Below are positions 1 through 10,742 of a DNA stretch of 64,000 nt, one piece after another. Below the pieces are notes generated by a model, which was not told the origin of the DNA, made no database searches, and saw only the letters and a program-made list of their open reading frames with translations. The stretch is from the NCBI RefSeq assembly GCF_014842075.1, contig NZ_JACYVA010000002.1, forward strand, positions 1 through 64,000. Reading direction: 5' to 3'. Position numbers and translations under genes: made by a program. Source of the DNA: Sphingomonas sp. CFBP 13720. GTDB lineage: Bacteria > Pseudomonadota > Alphaproteobacteria > Sphingomonadales > Sphingomonadaceae. Numbering within the stretch: the stretch's first letter is position 1; each line of letters starts with the position of its first letter.

Positions 1-66
1 CTCTCCCCTCTCCCCTCTCCCCTCTCCCCTCTCCCCTCTCCCCTCTCCCCTCTCCCCTCTCCCCTC
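1..66. repeat. Heptamer tandem repeat (CTCTCCC)n
   Basis: About nine head-to-tail copies of a 7-bp unit CTCTCCC fill the left edge, so the array may continue outside the window. The strand bias is strong (pyrimidine only on +). It is a simple-sequence tract likely to vary in copy number by replication slippage. No gene is seen between it and the peptidase that begins at 329. Confidence 0.9.
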
Positions 67-177
67 CGTCCATGCTGAGTAGCGACTGAGCGAAGTCGAA
101 GGCGCGTATCGAAGCACCCGTCGCGGCTCCTTCGATACGCCATTCCAGCACGCGCAATGGCTACTCGGGATGGACGG
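66..177. repeat. REP-like palindromic element, copy 1
   Basis: Outer arms CCGTCCATGCTGAGTAG (66-82) and CTACTCGGGATGGACGG (161-177) are near-inverse of each other. An inner hairpin pairs GCGTATCGAAG (104-114) with CTTCGATACGC (130-140). The same architecture recurs at 17704-17814, with related copies at 29553-29609 and 60290-60329. The rest of 178-328 holds nothing recognisable apart from the promoter region of the following gene. Confidence 0.8.
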
Positions 178-328
178 TCCGGTTCTTGGGGCGCGGGCGG
201 GAATGCATCGGGACGCCGATGGAACCAGCGCATCCCGAACACAGGTTCGTACCACCTGTCCCCGATTGCCCCCGCCCCACCCCCATGCCACAACCCTTGC
301 GACAGTTTCCTTTTTTCGATGAGGTCGC

Positions 329-2005
<1,677 letters not shown>

Positions 2006-2029
2006 CATCCGACCGGGGGGACGGGGCAT

Positions 2030-3172
2030 ATGGACGGACTGGACGATGCCGGCGCGCTGGTGACCGGGGGGATCGCGGCGCGCGAGGTGGCACGCGCCGC
2101 CGACGGTCATGGTCCCGGCACGCACGGCGCGGGCAAGGACGACGCCCATCACCTGCACGGTTCCGCCTGCGCCAATTGCGGCGCGCCGGTTGCCGCGGCC
2201 TATTGCGCGACCTGTGGACAGGCGGCGCATCTGCACCGTGACATCACCGGCTTCGCACACGACGTGCTGCACGGCGTGTTTCATTTCGACGGCAAGTTCT
2301 GGACGACGCTGCCGATGCTGGCGTTCCGTCCGGGCCAGTTGACGCGGCGCTATATCGATGGCGAGCGGCAGAAATTCGTCACGCCGATGGCGATGTTCCT
2401 GTTCTCCGTCTTCCTGATGTTCGCGGTCGTCTCCAACCTGCCCGGCTGGATCGATCCGGGCAATATCGCCGCACCATCGTCCGCCGATCTCGATTCGGTG
2501 CGTCGCGAGATCGGCGATGCGTTGCGGGACGGCAATGCGAGGCTTGCGGCGTTGCGCGACGAGCGCGCCCGGCCCGGTGCTGATATCGCCGAACTGGATC
2601 GCCGCATCCAACAGGCGGAGCGCGAACTGGCGGGGCTGCGCACCGGTGCGCGGTTCGTGCCTGAGGGCGACGATGCCAGCCCGCACGTCACCGCCCGCGT
2701 GGCCGGCGCGGACGCGGCGACCAACGACGCCACATCGGCATGGTTCGAGGAAAAGGTGGCTCAAGCACGCGCCAACCCGAAGCTGCTGATCTACAAGATG
2801 AAAAGTGCTGGATACAAATATAGCTGGGCGCTGATCCCGATGTCGTTGCCGTTCCTGTGGGTGATGTTCGCATGGCGGCGGCGGTTCGGGTTGTACGACC
2901 ATGCCGTGTTCGCGACCTATTCGATCGCGTTCATGTCGCTGCTGGTCGTGGCGCTGACGGTGGTGGGCTATGTGCTGGGCGGAACCGGGCGGACGATCGC
3001 GTGGGTGCTGCTGTTCCTCGTGCCCCCGGTCCACATGTACAAGCAATTGCGCCACGGATACGAATTGCGCCGGTTCAGCGCGGCTTGGCGCACCGCCGCG
3101 CTGTTGCAGGTCGTGTCGCTGACGTCGGTGTCGTTCTTTCTGCTGCTTCTGTATCTCGGACTGGGGGACTGA
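2030..3172 (+). CDS. DUF3667-like zinc-ribbon membrane protein
   Basis: 380-residue protein of unknown function. Residues 47-62 form a CxxC…CxxC zinc ribbon (CANCG…CATCG), followed by a conserved segment ending in a hydrophobic helix near 118-140. Residues about 155-210 are charged and probably coiled coil. Four further hydrophobic segments follow at about 265-283, 298-318, 325-338 and 355-380. This plan (zinc ribbon, FHFDGKF-like motif, then membrane helices) is that of the DUF3667 family. The ATG at 2030 has a G-rich Shine-Dalgarno stretch just upstream. The gene follows the peptidase closely and may be cotranscribed with it. Confidence 0.75.
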   Translation: MDGLDDAGALVTGGIAAREVARAADGHGPGTHGAGKDDAHHLHGSACANCGAPVAAAYCATCGQAAHLHRDITGFAHDVLHGVFHFDGKFWTTLPMLAFRPGQLTRRYIDGERQKFVTPMAMFLFSVFLMFAVVSNLPGWIDPGNIAAPSSADLDSVRREIGDALRDGNARLAALRDERARPGADIAELDRRIQQAERELAGLRTGARFVPEGDDASPHVTARVAGADAATNDATSAWFEEKVAQARANPKLLIYKMKSAGYKYSWALIPMSLPFLWVMFAWRRRFGLYDHAVFATYSIAFMSLLVVALTVVGYVLGGTGRTIAWVLLFLVPPVHMYKQLRHGYELRRFSAAWRTAALLQVVSLTSVSFFLLLLYLGLGD

Positions 3173-3238
3173 GCGGGGATTGACGCAAGCCGAACGCACC
3201 ATCTTCCACCACGCCGCGCGATCTTCTATGGGCGCGCC

Positions 3239-4207
3239 ATGACACCGCCCAAGCCCGAATGGGTCACCCACGACGCCGTATGGATCGGCTATCCCAGCCA
3301 TGCCGAGCTGTGGCTGGACGATCTGGACCCCGCCCGCGACGAAGTGGTCGCCTTCGCCCGCGCGGTCCATGCCGATGGACGCGGTGAAACGGTGATCCTC
3401 GTCGCCGCCAATGCCGATTCCGCCGACGATGCCCGGCAGCGTGCGCCGTTCGCGCAGATCGTGACAGAGGCGTTCGGCGATATCTGGCTGCGCGATACCG
3501 GGCCGATCGTCGGCGGCGACGGCACCGCGCACGCCTTCCGCTTCAACGGCTGGGGCGGCAAATACGACCTGCCCGGCGACGACGATATCGGACGGCGGCT
3601 GGCGGCCGGGCGTGGCCTGTCCGTCGCAGCGCATGACTGGATCGTCGAGGGCGGCGCGCTGGACGGCGACGGCACGGGCCTTGTCGTCACCACCGAACAA
3701 TGCCTGCTCAACTCCAACCGCAACCCGGGCTTCACCCGCGACGCGGCGGAAGAACGGCTGCGGCAGGATCTGGCCTACGACCGGGTATTGTGGCTGGGCG
3801 ACGGACTGCTCAACGACCATACCGACGGGCATGTCGACAATCTGGCGCGGTTCGTCGGCCCCAATCGGCTGGCCCTGCCCGAAGCGGCCGAAAACGATCC
3901 CAACTGGCGCGTGTATCAGGACGCCGCCGCCCGCGCCGAAGCGTTCGGGGTCGAGGTCGTCCGCGTCCCCTCCCCCGGCCGCGTGCTGTCGCCGGACGAG
4001 GAGATCATTCCGGGCAGCCACATGAACTTCTACATCGGCAACGCCACCGTCGTCGTGCCGCTGTACGGCACCGGCAGCGACGACGCGGCGGTGGCGGCCT
4101 TCGCCGCGATCTTTCCCGATCACGACGTCGTCGGGCTGCGTGCCGACCACATCCTGACCGGCGGCGGCAGCTTTCACTGCATCAGCCAGCAGATACCGGC
4201 GGCGTGA
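3239..4207 (+). CDS. aguA: Agmatine deiminase
   Basis: 322-residue enzyme of the peptidyl-arginine-deiminase-like fold that hydrolyses agmatine to N-carbamoylputrescine and ammonia. Family motifs are present: the DIWLRDTGP block near residue 80, NGWGGKYD near 101, the GHVDN block near 198, and the C-terminal GGGSFHC with the nucleophilic Cys near 315. Length is close to the short form of the family. Its stop overlaps the GTG start of the next gene, and aguB lies one gene downstream, so this is a two-step arginine-decarboxylation-linked putrescine route. There is no strong Shine-Dalgarno sequence before the ATG at 3239. Confidence 0.93.
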   Translation: MTPPKPEWVTHDAVWIGYPSHAELWLDDLDPARDEVVAFARAVHADGRGETVILVAANADSADDARQRAPFAQIVTEAFGDIWLRDTGPIVGGDGTAHAFRFNGWGGKYDLPGDDDIGRRLAAGRGLSVAAHDWIVEGGALDGDGTGLVVTTEQCLLNSNRNPGFTRDAAEERLRQDLAYDRVLWLGDGLLNDHTDGHVDNLARFVGPNRLALPEAAENDPNWRVYQDAAARAEAFGVEVVRVPSPGRVLSPDEEIIPGSHMNFYIGNATVVVPLYGTGSDDAAVAAFAAIFPDHDVVGLRADHILTGGGSFHCISQQIPAA

Positions 4208-4554
4208 TCGCCTTTGCGGTCCGTGCCGCATTGTCGGGACTGATCGTCGCCGCCGTGGCGATGATCGCGCGGCGCAATCCGGCGGCGGGTGCGCTGGTCG
4301 CGTCGCTGCCGCTGATATCGGTGCTCGGCATGATCTGGCTGTGGCGCGACACCGGAGATACGGTCCGGCTGGCCGATCATGCCGAAGCGACGTTCTGGTA
4401 CGTGCTGCCCTCGCTCCCCATGTTCCTGATCGTACCGGCGCTGCTCCGCCATGGTGCCGGGTTCTGGACCGCGCTGTCGGCGGGTTGCGGCGTCACGATC
4501 CTGCTCTATCTCGCCCTTGTTCCCATCGCCGCCCGCTTCGGCGTCACGCTCTAG
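4204..4554 (+). CDS. DUF3147-like small membrane protein
   Basis: 116-residue, very hydrophobic protein starting at GTG 4204, which overlaps the aguA stop by 4 bp. Four membrane segments are apparent (about residues 2-18, 25-43, 60-80, 90-113). Conserved features resemble the DUF3147 family: ALIVASLPL near the second helix, then IWLWRDTGDT and a helix starting FWYVLPSLPMFL. Its function is unknown. Being sandwiched between aguA and aguB by translational overlap suggests a link with agmatine or putrescine handling, but that is inference only. Confidence 0.75.
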   Translation: MIAFAVRAALSGLIVAAVAMIARRNPAAGALVASLPLISVLGMIWLWRDTGDTVRLADHAEATFWYVLPSLPMFLIVPALLRHGAGFWTALSAGCGVTILLYLALVPIAARFGVTL

Positions 4555-4561
4555 GATAACC

Positions 4562-5422
4562 ATGACCGAGATCACCGTCGCCGCGCTCCAGTGCGGCTTC
4601 ACGCCCGACATCGACCGCAACATCGCGCACGTCGCACGGCTGGTGCGCGAGGCGGCGGCGCGCGGCGCGCAGGTGATCCTGCCGCCCGAACTGTTCGAGG
4701 GCGAGTATTTCTGCCGCGTCGAGGACGAAGGGCTGTTCGCGACCGCGCGGCCGACCGCCGAGCATCCCGCCGTGCTGGCGATGCAGTCGCTGGCGGCGGA
4801 ACTGAAGGTGCATATCCCGACCAGCTTCTTCGAAGCCGACGGACCGCATCACTATAACAGCCTTGCGATGATCGATCCCGACGGCCGAATCCAGGGCGTG
4901 TATCGCAAGAGCCATATCCCCGACGGGCCGGGATATGAGGAGAAATTCTATTTCCGCCCCGGCAATACCGGGTTCAAGGTGTGGGACGGCCCCGCCGACA
5001 GCGCCCGCGCGAAGCTGGGCGTCGGCATCTGCTGGGACCAATGGTATCCCGAAACCGCGCGGGCGATGATGCTGATGGGTGCCGAAGTGCTGTTCTATCC
5101 GACCGCGATCGGCAGCGAGCCGCACGACACCAGCCTCGACACCGCCCGGCTTTGGCGGCGCGCGATGGTCGGCCATGCGGTATCAAACGTCGTGCCGGTC
5201 GTCGCCGCCAACCGGGTCGGCGTCGAACATGGCCAGACCTTTTACGGCACCAGCTTCATCACCGACGAGCGTGGCGACATCCTTGCCGAACTCGACCGTG
5301 AAGAAGAGGGCGTCATCACCGCGAAGCTCGATCTGGCGCGGGTTAAGCGACACCGCGCGGCGTTCGGGTTCTTCCGCGACCGGCGGCCGGAACTGTACGG
5401 GCGACTGGTGCAGGATATCTGA
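4562..5422 (+). CDS. aguB: N-carbamoylputrescine amidase
   Basis: 286-residue nitrilase-superfamily enzyme that hydrolyses N-carbamoylputrescine to putrescine, CO2 and ammonia. The Glu-Lys-Cys triad is visible: Glu in PPELFEG near 42, Lys in YRKSHIPDGPGYEEK near 118, Cys in GICWDQWYPE near 157. The GYEEKFYF and NRVG(V)EHGQTFYG stretches match the AguB subgroup rather than general nitrilases. The ATG at 4562 lies 8 bp after the upstream gene, making aguA–membrane protein–aguB one transcription unit. Confidence 0.94.
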   Translation: MTEITVAALQCGFTPDIDRNIAHVARLVREAAARGAQVILPPELFEGEYFCRVEDEGLFATARPTAEHPAVLAMQSLAAELKVHIPTSFFEADGPHHYNSLAMIDPDGRIQGVYRKSHIPDGPGYEEKFYFRPGNTGFKVWDGPADSARAKLGVGICWDQWYPETARAMMLMGAEVLFYPTAIGSEPHDTSLDTARLWRRAMVGHAVSNVVPVVAANRVGVEHGQTFYGTSFITDERGDILAELDREEEGVITAKLDLARVKRHRAAFGFFRDRRPELYGRLVQDI

Positions 5423-5610
5423 GCCGGAGTCCCGCGAACCGGCGCGAACTCCGACGAGCCTGTTCTGCGACGAGCGCTCGTCTTCGCGTGCGCTGCCGCC
5501 GTCGCGTCTGGCGAGCCTTCTTCCATGCGCGATCCCGGTTGCCGGTGGCCTGCGACGATCAGCGACACCGCGCCCGGCGGCCTGACGCGCACCGGGAACC
5601 CGCCGCGTTC

Positions 5611-5690
5611 GTCGGTGGACGACGGTGGACGACGGTGGACGACGGTGGACGACGGTGGACGACGGTGGACGACGGTGGACGACGGTGCGA
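5611..5690. repeat. Decamer tandem repeat (GACGGTGGAC)n
   Basis: One diverged copy (GTCGGTGGAC) is followed by six exact copies of GACGGTGGAC and a partial one (GACGGTGCGA). The array lies in the 375-bp gap after aguB; no protein-coding gene is convincing there, because all frames through it encode low-complexity sequence. It may be an unstable minisatellite or a multi-site binding array. Confidence 0.9.
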
Positions 5691-5797
5691 AACGTTCCAA
5701 CGGTCGCGCGTGATGCGATCGCATCTTTCCCTCCGCGCGCCATTGCGCGACATTCGCGCCCGACGCCACAACGATGGCGCATCGGGGAGAGGGTGAA

Positions 5798-6295
5798 ATG
5801 AAGCGTTTGATTGCCACCGTCGCCATGCTGGCGATGGCAGTGCCGGTGGCGGCGCAGGACGCGCGCACGGGCGTCGCGCGCATCTATGACAAGGCGCTGG
5901 GCGACGGCTGGCAGAACTGGAGTTGGGCGAAGACCGAATTGTCGGTGGCGGTGCAGGGATCGCAACGGACGCCGATCCGGGTCGATGCGGGGCCGTATCA
6001 GGCGCTGTACCTGCACCATGATGCGTTCGACACGACGCCGTACACAACCGTGTCGATGCTGATCCAGGGCACCGGCGGCGGTGGGCAGAAGGTCCGCGTC
6101 GTCACGATCGTGGCGGGCAAGCCACTGGATACGCAGGGGCATGTCGTCACCCTGCCACCCGCCGGCTGGACGAAGGTCGATCTGCCGCTGACGACGATCG
6201 GCGCGGCGGGCAAGCAGATCGACGGATTCTGGGTCCAGAACGCGACCGATCATCCGATCGCGCCGTTCTATGTCACCGAAATCGCGCTGCGCTGA
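5798..6295 (+). CDS. Secreted beta-sandwich protein, possibly carbohydrate-binding
   Basis: 165-residue exported protein. The ATG at 5798 was chosen over an in-frame ATG at 5774 because it has a GGGGAGAGGGTGA Shine-Dalgarno region directly upstream and gives a clean signal peptide (cleavage after residue 20, VAAQ). The mature part has alternating beta-type patterns, with WQNWSWA near 42, LYLHHDAFDT near 70, WTKVDLPL near 128 and a final DGFWVQN…FYVTEI. Such segments remind me of the carbohydrate-binding-like modules attached to secreted glycosidases, but this protein stands alone. The 3' end overlaps the convergent regulator gene by 23 bp. Confidence 0.7.
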   Translation: MKRLIATVAMLAMAVPVAAQDARTGVARIYDKALGDGWQNWSWAKTELSVAVQGSQRTPIRVDAGPYQALYLHHDAFDTTPYTTVSMLIQGTGGGGQKVRVVTIVAGKPLDTQGHVVTLPPAGWTKVDLPLTTIGAAGKQIDGFWVQNATDHPIAPFYVTEIALR

Positions 6296-6914
6296 TGGCA
6301 TCGCCCAGCCGATAGCCGCGCCCGCGGTCGGTGTGCAGCACCGGCGGGCCGGCCGCGTCCAGCTTCGCGCGCAATCGTGATATCTGGACCTGCACCATGT
6401 TGGTGCCGGGATCAAAGCTGCGCGCCCAGACGTGCCGCAGCAACGCTTCGCGCGACACCGCGCTGCCGGCGTGTTCGGCCAGGGTCAGCAGCAAGGCATA
6501 TTCCCGTGGCAGCAGGTCCAGCGTCACCGCGCCGCGCCGCACGGTCCGCGTGGCGCGGTCGATCACCACGTCGCCGACCGCGATCAACCGGGCGTCGCCC
6601 GTGGTGCGCAGCAATGCCGCAAGGCGCGCGACGATCTCTACCGGGCTGGCATCGATCCGGGCGGCATCGTCGGCCCCGGCGTCCAGCCCGGCGGCCAGCG
6701 CCTCGTCATCATCGACCAGCAGCATGGCCCGCGCCGCCGTGCTGCCGCGACGGGCGGCATCCAGCCGGTCCTGCAGCAGGCCATCACTCGTCGACCAGCG
6801 CGCCAGACGCACCGCCGCCCCCTGCGCCTGCGACAGCGGCAACAACGAGATGCCGCGCGCCTCGGCGGCGCCGGTAATCGTCGATACGGAACCCAGACAG
6901 GCAACGACGTGCAT
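6273..6914 (-). CDS. OmpR-type winged-helix regulator with degenerate receiver
   Basis: 213-residue transcription factor. Residues about 120-205 are a typical OmpR/PhoB winged helix (LPREYALLLTLAEHAG, RHVWARSFDPGTNMVQVQISRLRAKLD, TDRGRGYRL). The N-terminal half is recognisable as a receiver only near 75-110 (GLDAGADD followed by a helix ending ALLR). The acidic cluster and the phosphoacceptor Asp expected in the first half are missing, so it is unlikely to be switched by phosphorylation. The ATG at 6914 has AGGGTGA upstream on its strand. No histidine kinase is nearby. It diverges from the receptor gene at 7659, a likely target. Confidence 0.82.
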   Translation of the reverse strand: MHVVACLGSVSTITGAAEARGISLLPLSQAQGAAVRLARWSTSDGLLQDRLDAARRGSTAARAMLLVDDDEALAAGLDAGADDAARIDASPVEIVARLAALLRTTGDARLIAVGDVVIDRATRTVRRGAVTLDLLPREYALLLTLAEHAGSAVSREALLRHVWARSFDPGTNMVQVQISRLRAKLDAAGPPVLHTDRGRGYRLGDAISAARFR

Positions 6915-7286
6915 CCGCGTCACCCTATCGCATCGGGCCAGCGATCGCCGGCAACTGTATCCGAACCGGATCGAACGTCGGCTGCGGCGCGATGGCTGGA
7001 GCAGGACGGGAGACCGAACGCGTAGGCTGATCGACGTAAAACAACACAACGGACAACGGCTTGCACCGATCGCGATCCACCCCGTTTAAACCCGGACGGC
7101 CGAAACCGCCCCGGCATCGCGGGCTGCGACGTCGCATGCTGCTTCTGCAAAACGGCCACGTCCGATGAAGCTGCCATCGTCGAGGCATGGATCGATCGGC
7201 GACAGGTCAGGCGTTCGGCAAGATGGGTAACGGTCTATCCCTGCGTCCATTCGACATATACTATCGGCCAGTCGCAAACCGCCCTA

Positions 7287-7302
7287 GTTACATCCGTGTA
7301 AC
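7287..7302. promoter_or_regulatory. Palindrome GTTACA-N4-TGTAAC, candidate operator
   Basis: A perfect 6+6 inverted repeat with a 4-bp spacer lies in the 744-bp divergent gap between the winged-helix regulator (start 6914) and the receptor (start 7659). A further TGTAAC half-site is at 7415-7420. The neighbourhood is notably AT-rich for this genome (tatactatcgg, gatttaactgg). It is the only obvious cis element in 6915-7658; a 77-codon ORF from 7187 has no Shine-Dalgarno sequence and was not called. Confidence 0.45.
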
Positions 7303-7658
7303 GCGGCACGCCGCACGATTTAACTGGAATCGGCGGCGGTTCGACAATTTGAACAAGTCGACGACCGTTGCGCCCGCCATGCGGAAGCACGGGTTTTCAT
7401 TTGCTTTCAACGGTGTGTAACGGCGTTCCAATGTTGGCAACGGCAGTCGCAGCGCGTCGCCCGATCCCGCGCCGACCGTCGATCGGATGGTGACTTTCGC
7501 TGTCGTTTCAGTCATTTGGCCGTGGAACGCGCCGGCGACCGACCATCGGACCGACGGCGCGACAGGTTTTTCCACTATTGCGATATTCGTGCGACATTTG
7601 GGCGATAGCGACTGCCCGAACGCCGGATCGTCGGCGACCGTATCTGGAAGGGGAACGC

Positions 7659-10493
7659 ATGGCAGGCTGGACTTTGGCGTCATTGGCATTGGGGGTCGCG
7701 CCCGCCGCGCTGGCGGCACAGACGCCGCCGCCCGCCGCCAGCGTCGCGCCGCCGGCCCCGTCCGCCGCCGTGCCGGCCGCGACCGCCGAGACTGCCGACC
7801 GGATCGAGGCGCAGACACCGCAGCCGGAATCGCAGCCGACCGCGCCGGTCACCGCCGCCGGCACGACCGGCGAGGCGGAAGGCGACGTCGAGGAAATCGT
7901 CGTCACCGGCCGCCCGCCCCCCGGATCGGTGCCGGGCGACATCAAGCCCGAACTGCAATTGTCTCCTGCCGATATCCGTTCCTATGGCGTCAGCTCGGTC
8001 GCCGAACTGCTGACCGAACTGGGGCCGCAGGTACAGTCGGTGCGCGGCGGACAACCGGTCATCCTCGTCAACGGCCGGCGGTCGGCGGGATTCCAGGAAA
8101 TCCGCGACCTGCCGACCGAGGCGATCCTGCGCGTCGACATCCTGCCCGAGGAAGTCGCGCTGAAATTCGGATATCGTGCCGACCAGCGTGTCGTGAACTT
8201 CGTGCTGCGCCCACGCTTCCGCAGCTACACCGCCGAACTCGAAGGCGGCGCGCCGACCGAAGGCGGATCGAGCAATTTCGAAGCTGAGGGCGGTCTGGTC
8301 CGCATCGACCAGGATAAACGGTTCAACCTGAATCTTCAGGCGGAAACGACGTCGAACCTGCTCGAAAGCGAACGCGACATCGTGCCCAACACCGCCGGCA
8401 CGCCGTTCGACCTGATCGGCAACGTCACGTCCGCCACCAATGGCGCGCCGATCGATCCGGCATTGACCGCCGCCGCCGGATCGCCGGTGATCGTGGCGTC
8501 GGTGCCGACCGGCCCGGCAACGATCGCGGGCTTTGCGGAAGGGGCCGGCGTCCAGCGGATTACCGACACCACGCCGGTCCGAACGCTGTCGAACGCGACC
8601 GACCGCTATTCGGCGAACGGCGTCTACAGCCGTACGTTGTTCGGCAACGTCGCCGCCACGGCCACCGCACGCGTCGAGCATACGCGGGGCGAAGGGCTGT
8701 TCGGTCTGCCCGGCGTGTCGTTGCGGGTGCCGGGCGGCACGCCGTTCTCGCCGTTCACCAGCGACGTGATCGTGCAACGGTACGCCGACAGCGACGCGCT
8801 GCTCCGTACGTCCAAGGCGACGACCGCCAATGCCGGTTTCGCCCTGAACGGTGATGTGGGTCGGTGGCGCTGGTCGCTGAACGGCAATTACGACCGCACC
8901 GACAGCGACACGCGCACCGAACGCGGCGTCGATGCGACCGCGTTGCAGGCACAGGTGACGGCGGGGACGTTCAACCCGTTCGGCGATCTGGGCCAGCTGG
9001 TCCGCACCGCCGATCGTGCAACCTCGACCTCCAGCGCGGCGTCGATCGACGCGCTGGCATCGGGCGCGCTGTTCTCGCTGCCGGCGGGGGAGGCCAATGC
9101 CAGCATCCGCGTGGCGGGGCGGACCACCGATTTCGACAGCCGGTCGCTGCGCGCGGGCGTGACGACCACGACGGAGAACGGCCGCGACGTCGGATCGGTG
9201 CGCGGCAACATCGATCTGCCGATCGCCAGCGAATCGCGCGGCGTGCTGGCCGCGTTGGGGCGGCTGTCGCTCAACGGCAATGCGGAGGTGGAGCGGCTGT
9301 CGGACTTCGGCACGCTCACGACCTATGGCTATGGCCTCAACTGGCAACCGATCACGCCGATCCGCCTGCTGGTGACGATGACGCACGAGGAAGGCGCGCC
9401 GAGCCAGCAGCAACTGGGCAATCCGGTCATCACGACGCCGTTCGTGCGCGTGTTCGATTACGTGCGCGGCGAGACGGTCGACATCACCCGCGTCGACGGC
9501 GGCAATCCCGGTCTGACCGCCGACAATCGACGTGTATTCAAGGCGGGGCTGAACATCCGCCCGTGGAGCGAGCGCGATTTCAGCGTGCAGGCGGATTACA
9601 GCGCCAGCCGCATCGACAATCCGATCTTCAGCTTTCCGTCGGCCACTGCCGAGATCGAAGCGGCGTTCCCCGACCGCTTCACGCGCGATACTACAGGGCA
9701 ATTGTTGCGTATCGACAATCGCCCGGTCAACTTCGCAAGGGCAGAAAACAGCTCGCTGCGTTGGGGAATCAACTTTTCGAAGGCGGTGACGACCCCCCGT
9801 TCGCGCCGCGCACAGGCGGAGCGCGAGGCGCGGATGGCGCAGCGTCAGGCGGCACGCGATGCGGCCGCCGCAGCCGGAACGCCGGCGACCGGCACGCCGC
9901 CGCCCGGCGACCGGCCGCGCGCCGAAGGCGGATCGGGTCGCGGACCGGCCGGCGGGGGCTTCGGTGGCGGCGGCGGCGGGCGCGGCGGTTTCGGCGGCGG
10001 TGGCGGCGGGCGGTTGCAGGCCAGCATCTACCATACGTGGAACATCATCAACACGATCCTGATCCGGCCCGGCCTGCCTGAACTGGACCTGCTGAACGGA
10101 TCGGCGACCGGCAACAATGGCGGCACGCCGCGTCACCAGTTGCAGTTCAACGGCGGTTATACCCGCGACGGCATCGGATCGCGCATCAGCGTCAACTGGC
10201 AGTCAGCGACGCAGGTCAACGGCGGCACGGCGGGCGCGAGCCAGTCGCTGAACTTCGGCAGTCTGGCCACCGTCAACGCGCGTCTGTTCGTCGATCTGGC
10301 GCAGCAACCCGCACTGGTCCGCGACTATCCATGGCTGCGCGGCAGCCGGGTATCGCTGGGCGTCGACAATCTGTTCAATCAGCGGCAACGGGTGACCGAC
10401 GGACTGGGCGAAGTGCCGTTCAGCTATCAGCCGGGGTTCGTCGATCCCACCGGACGGGCGGTGCGCCTGACGTTCCGCAAGCTGTTCTTCTAG
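7659..10493 (+). CDS. TonB-dependent-receptor-like outer-membrane protein with Gly-rich insert
   Basis: 944-residue outer-membrane protein. The ATG at 7659 follows GGAAGGGG and gives a signal peptide ending near residue 20 (LAAQ). After a Pro/Ala-rich periplasmic stretch comes a TonB-box-like EEIVVTG near 74 and a plug domain (about 95-175: SSVAELLTELGPQ, PVILVNGRRS, TEAILRVDILPEEVALKFGYRADQRVVNFVLR). The rest is a beta barrel ending in LTFRKLFF with the terminal Phe typical of BamA substrates. Residues about 719-787 are an Arg/Ala-rich segment followed by a polyglycine stretch. The family is common in Sphingomonadales and Caulobacterales; its ligand is unknown. Confidence 0.85.
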   Translation: MAGWTLASLALGVAPAALAAQTPPPAASVAPPAPSAAVPAATAETADRIEAQTPQPESQPTAPVTAAGTTGEAEGDVEEIVVTGRPPPGSVPGDIKPELQLSPADIRSYGVSSVAELLTELGPQVQSVRGGQPVILVNGRRSAGFQEIRDLPTEAILRVDILPEEVALKFGYRADQRVVNFVLRPRFRSYTAELEGGAPTEGGSSNFEAEGGLVRIDQDKRFNLNLQAETTSNLLESERDIVPNTAGTPFDLIGNVTSATNGAPIDPALTAAAGSPVIVASVPTGPATIAGFAEGAGVQRITDTTPVRTLSNATDRYSANGVYSRTLFGNVAATATARVEHTRGEGLFGLPGVSLRVPGGTPFSPFTSDVIVQRYADSDALLRTSKATTANAGFALNGDVGRWRWSLNGNYDRTDSDTRTERGVDATALQAQVTAGTFNPFGDLGQLVRTADRATSTSSAASIDALASGALFSLPAGEANASIRVAGRTTDFDSRSLRAGVTTTTENGRDVGSVRGNIDLPIASESRGVLAALGRLSLNGNAEVERLSDFGTLTTYGYGLNWQPITPIRLLVTMTHEEGAPSQQQLGNPVITTPFVRVFDYVRGETVDITRVDGGNPGLTADNRRVFKAGLNIRPWSERDFSVQADYSASRIDNPIFSFPSATAEIEAAFPDRFTRDTTGQLLRIDNRPVNFARAENSSLRWGINFSKAVTTPRSRRAQAEREARMAQRQAARDAAAAAGTPATGTPPPGDRPRAEGGSGRGPAGGGFGGGGGGRGGFGGGGGGRLQASIYHTWNIINTILIRPGLPELDLLNGSATGNNGGTPRHQLQFNGGYTRDGIGSRISVNWQSATQVNGGTAGASQSLNFGSLATVNARLFVDLAQQPALVRDYPWLRGSRVSLGVDNLFNQRQRVTDGLGEVPFSYQPGFVDPTGRAVRLTFRKLFF

Positions 10494-10554
10494 GCGGGAC
10501 GGGCCGGCGCGACGTCCACATTGCGTCCGGCACGCGTGGACGGCAACCAACCCC

Positions 10555-10607
10555 AACGGACGGCTGATTTCGATACGCATGCGGCCTATCGAAACCAGCC
10601 GTCCGTT
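10555..10607. terminator. Long inverted repeat after the receptor gene
   Basis: AACGGACGGCTG-A-TTTCGAT (10555-10574) pairs with ATCGAAA-C-CAGCCGTCCGTT (10588-10607), giving a roughly 19-bp stem with one mismatch and a 13-nt loop. It lacks a T-run on either strand, so it is either a Rho-assisted terminator or a solitary REP-type hairpin. It sits between the receptor and the convergent SDR gene. Confidence 0.5.
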
Positions 10608-10742
10608 CCGCGCGATCGCTCCCCCTTTCCCATCGCAGATCAGCGGTTGCGGGAATGCGCGATCGAAAACAGTTCCGGGGAAGCGGACCCTCCGTTCGCT
10701 GGCCAAAAAGACGGCGGCGAACGTCCGTACCGGACCATCGAC

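Noticed and set aside
7187..7420. 77-codon ORF in the divergent gap before the receptor
   Set aside because: No Shine-Dalgarno sequence, no domain, and it spans the operator-like palindrome; probably chance.
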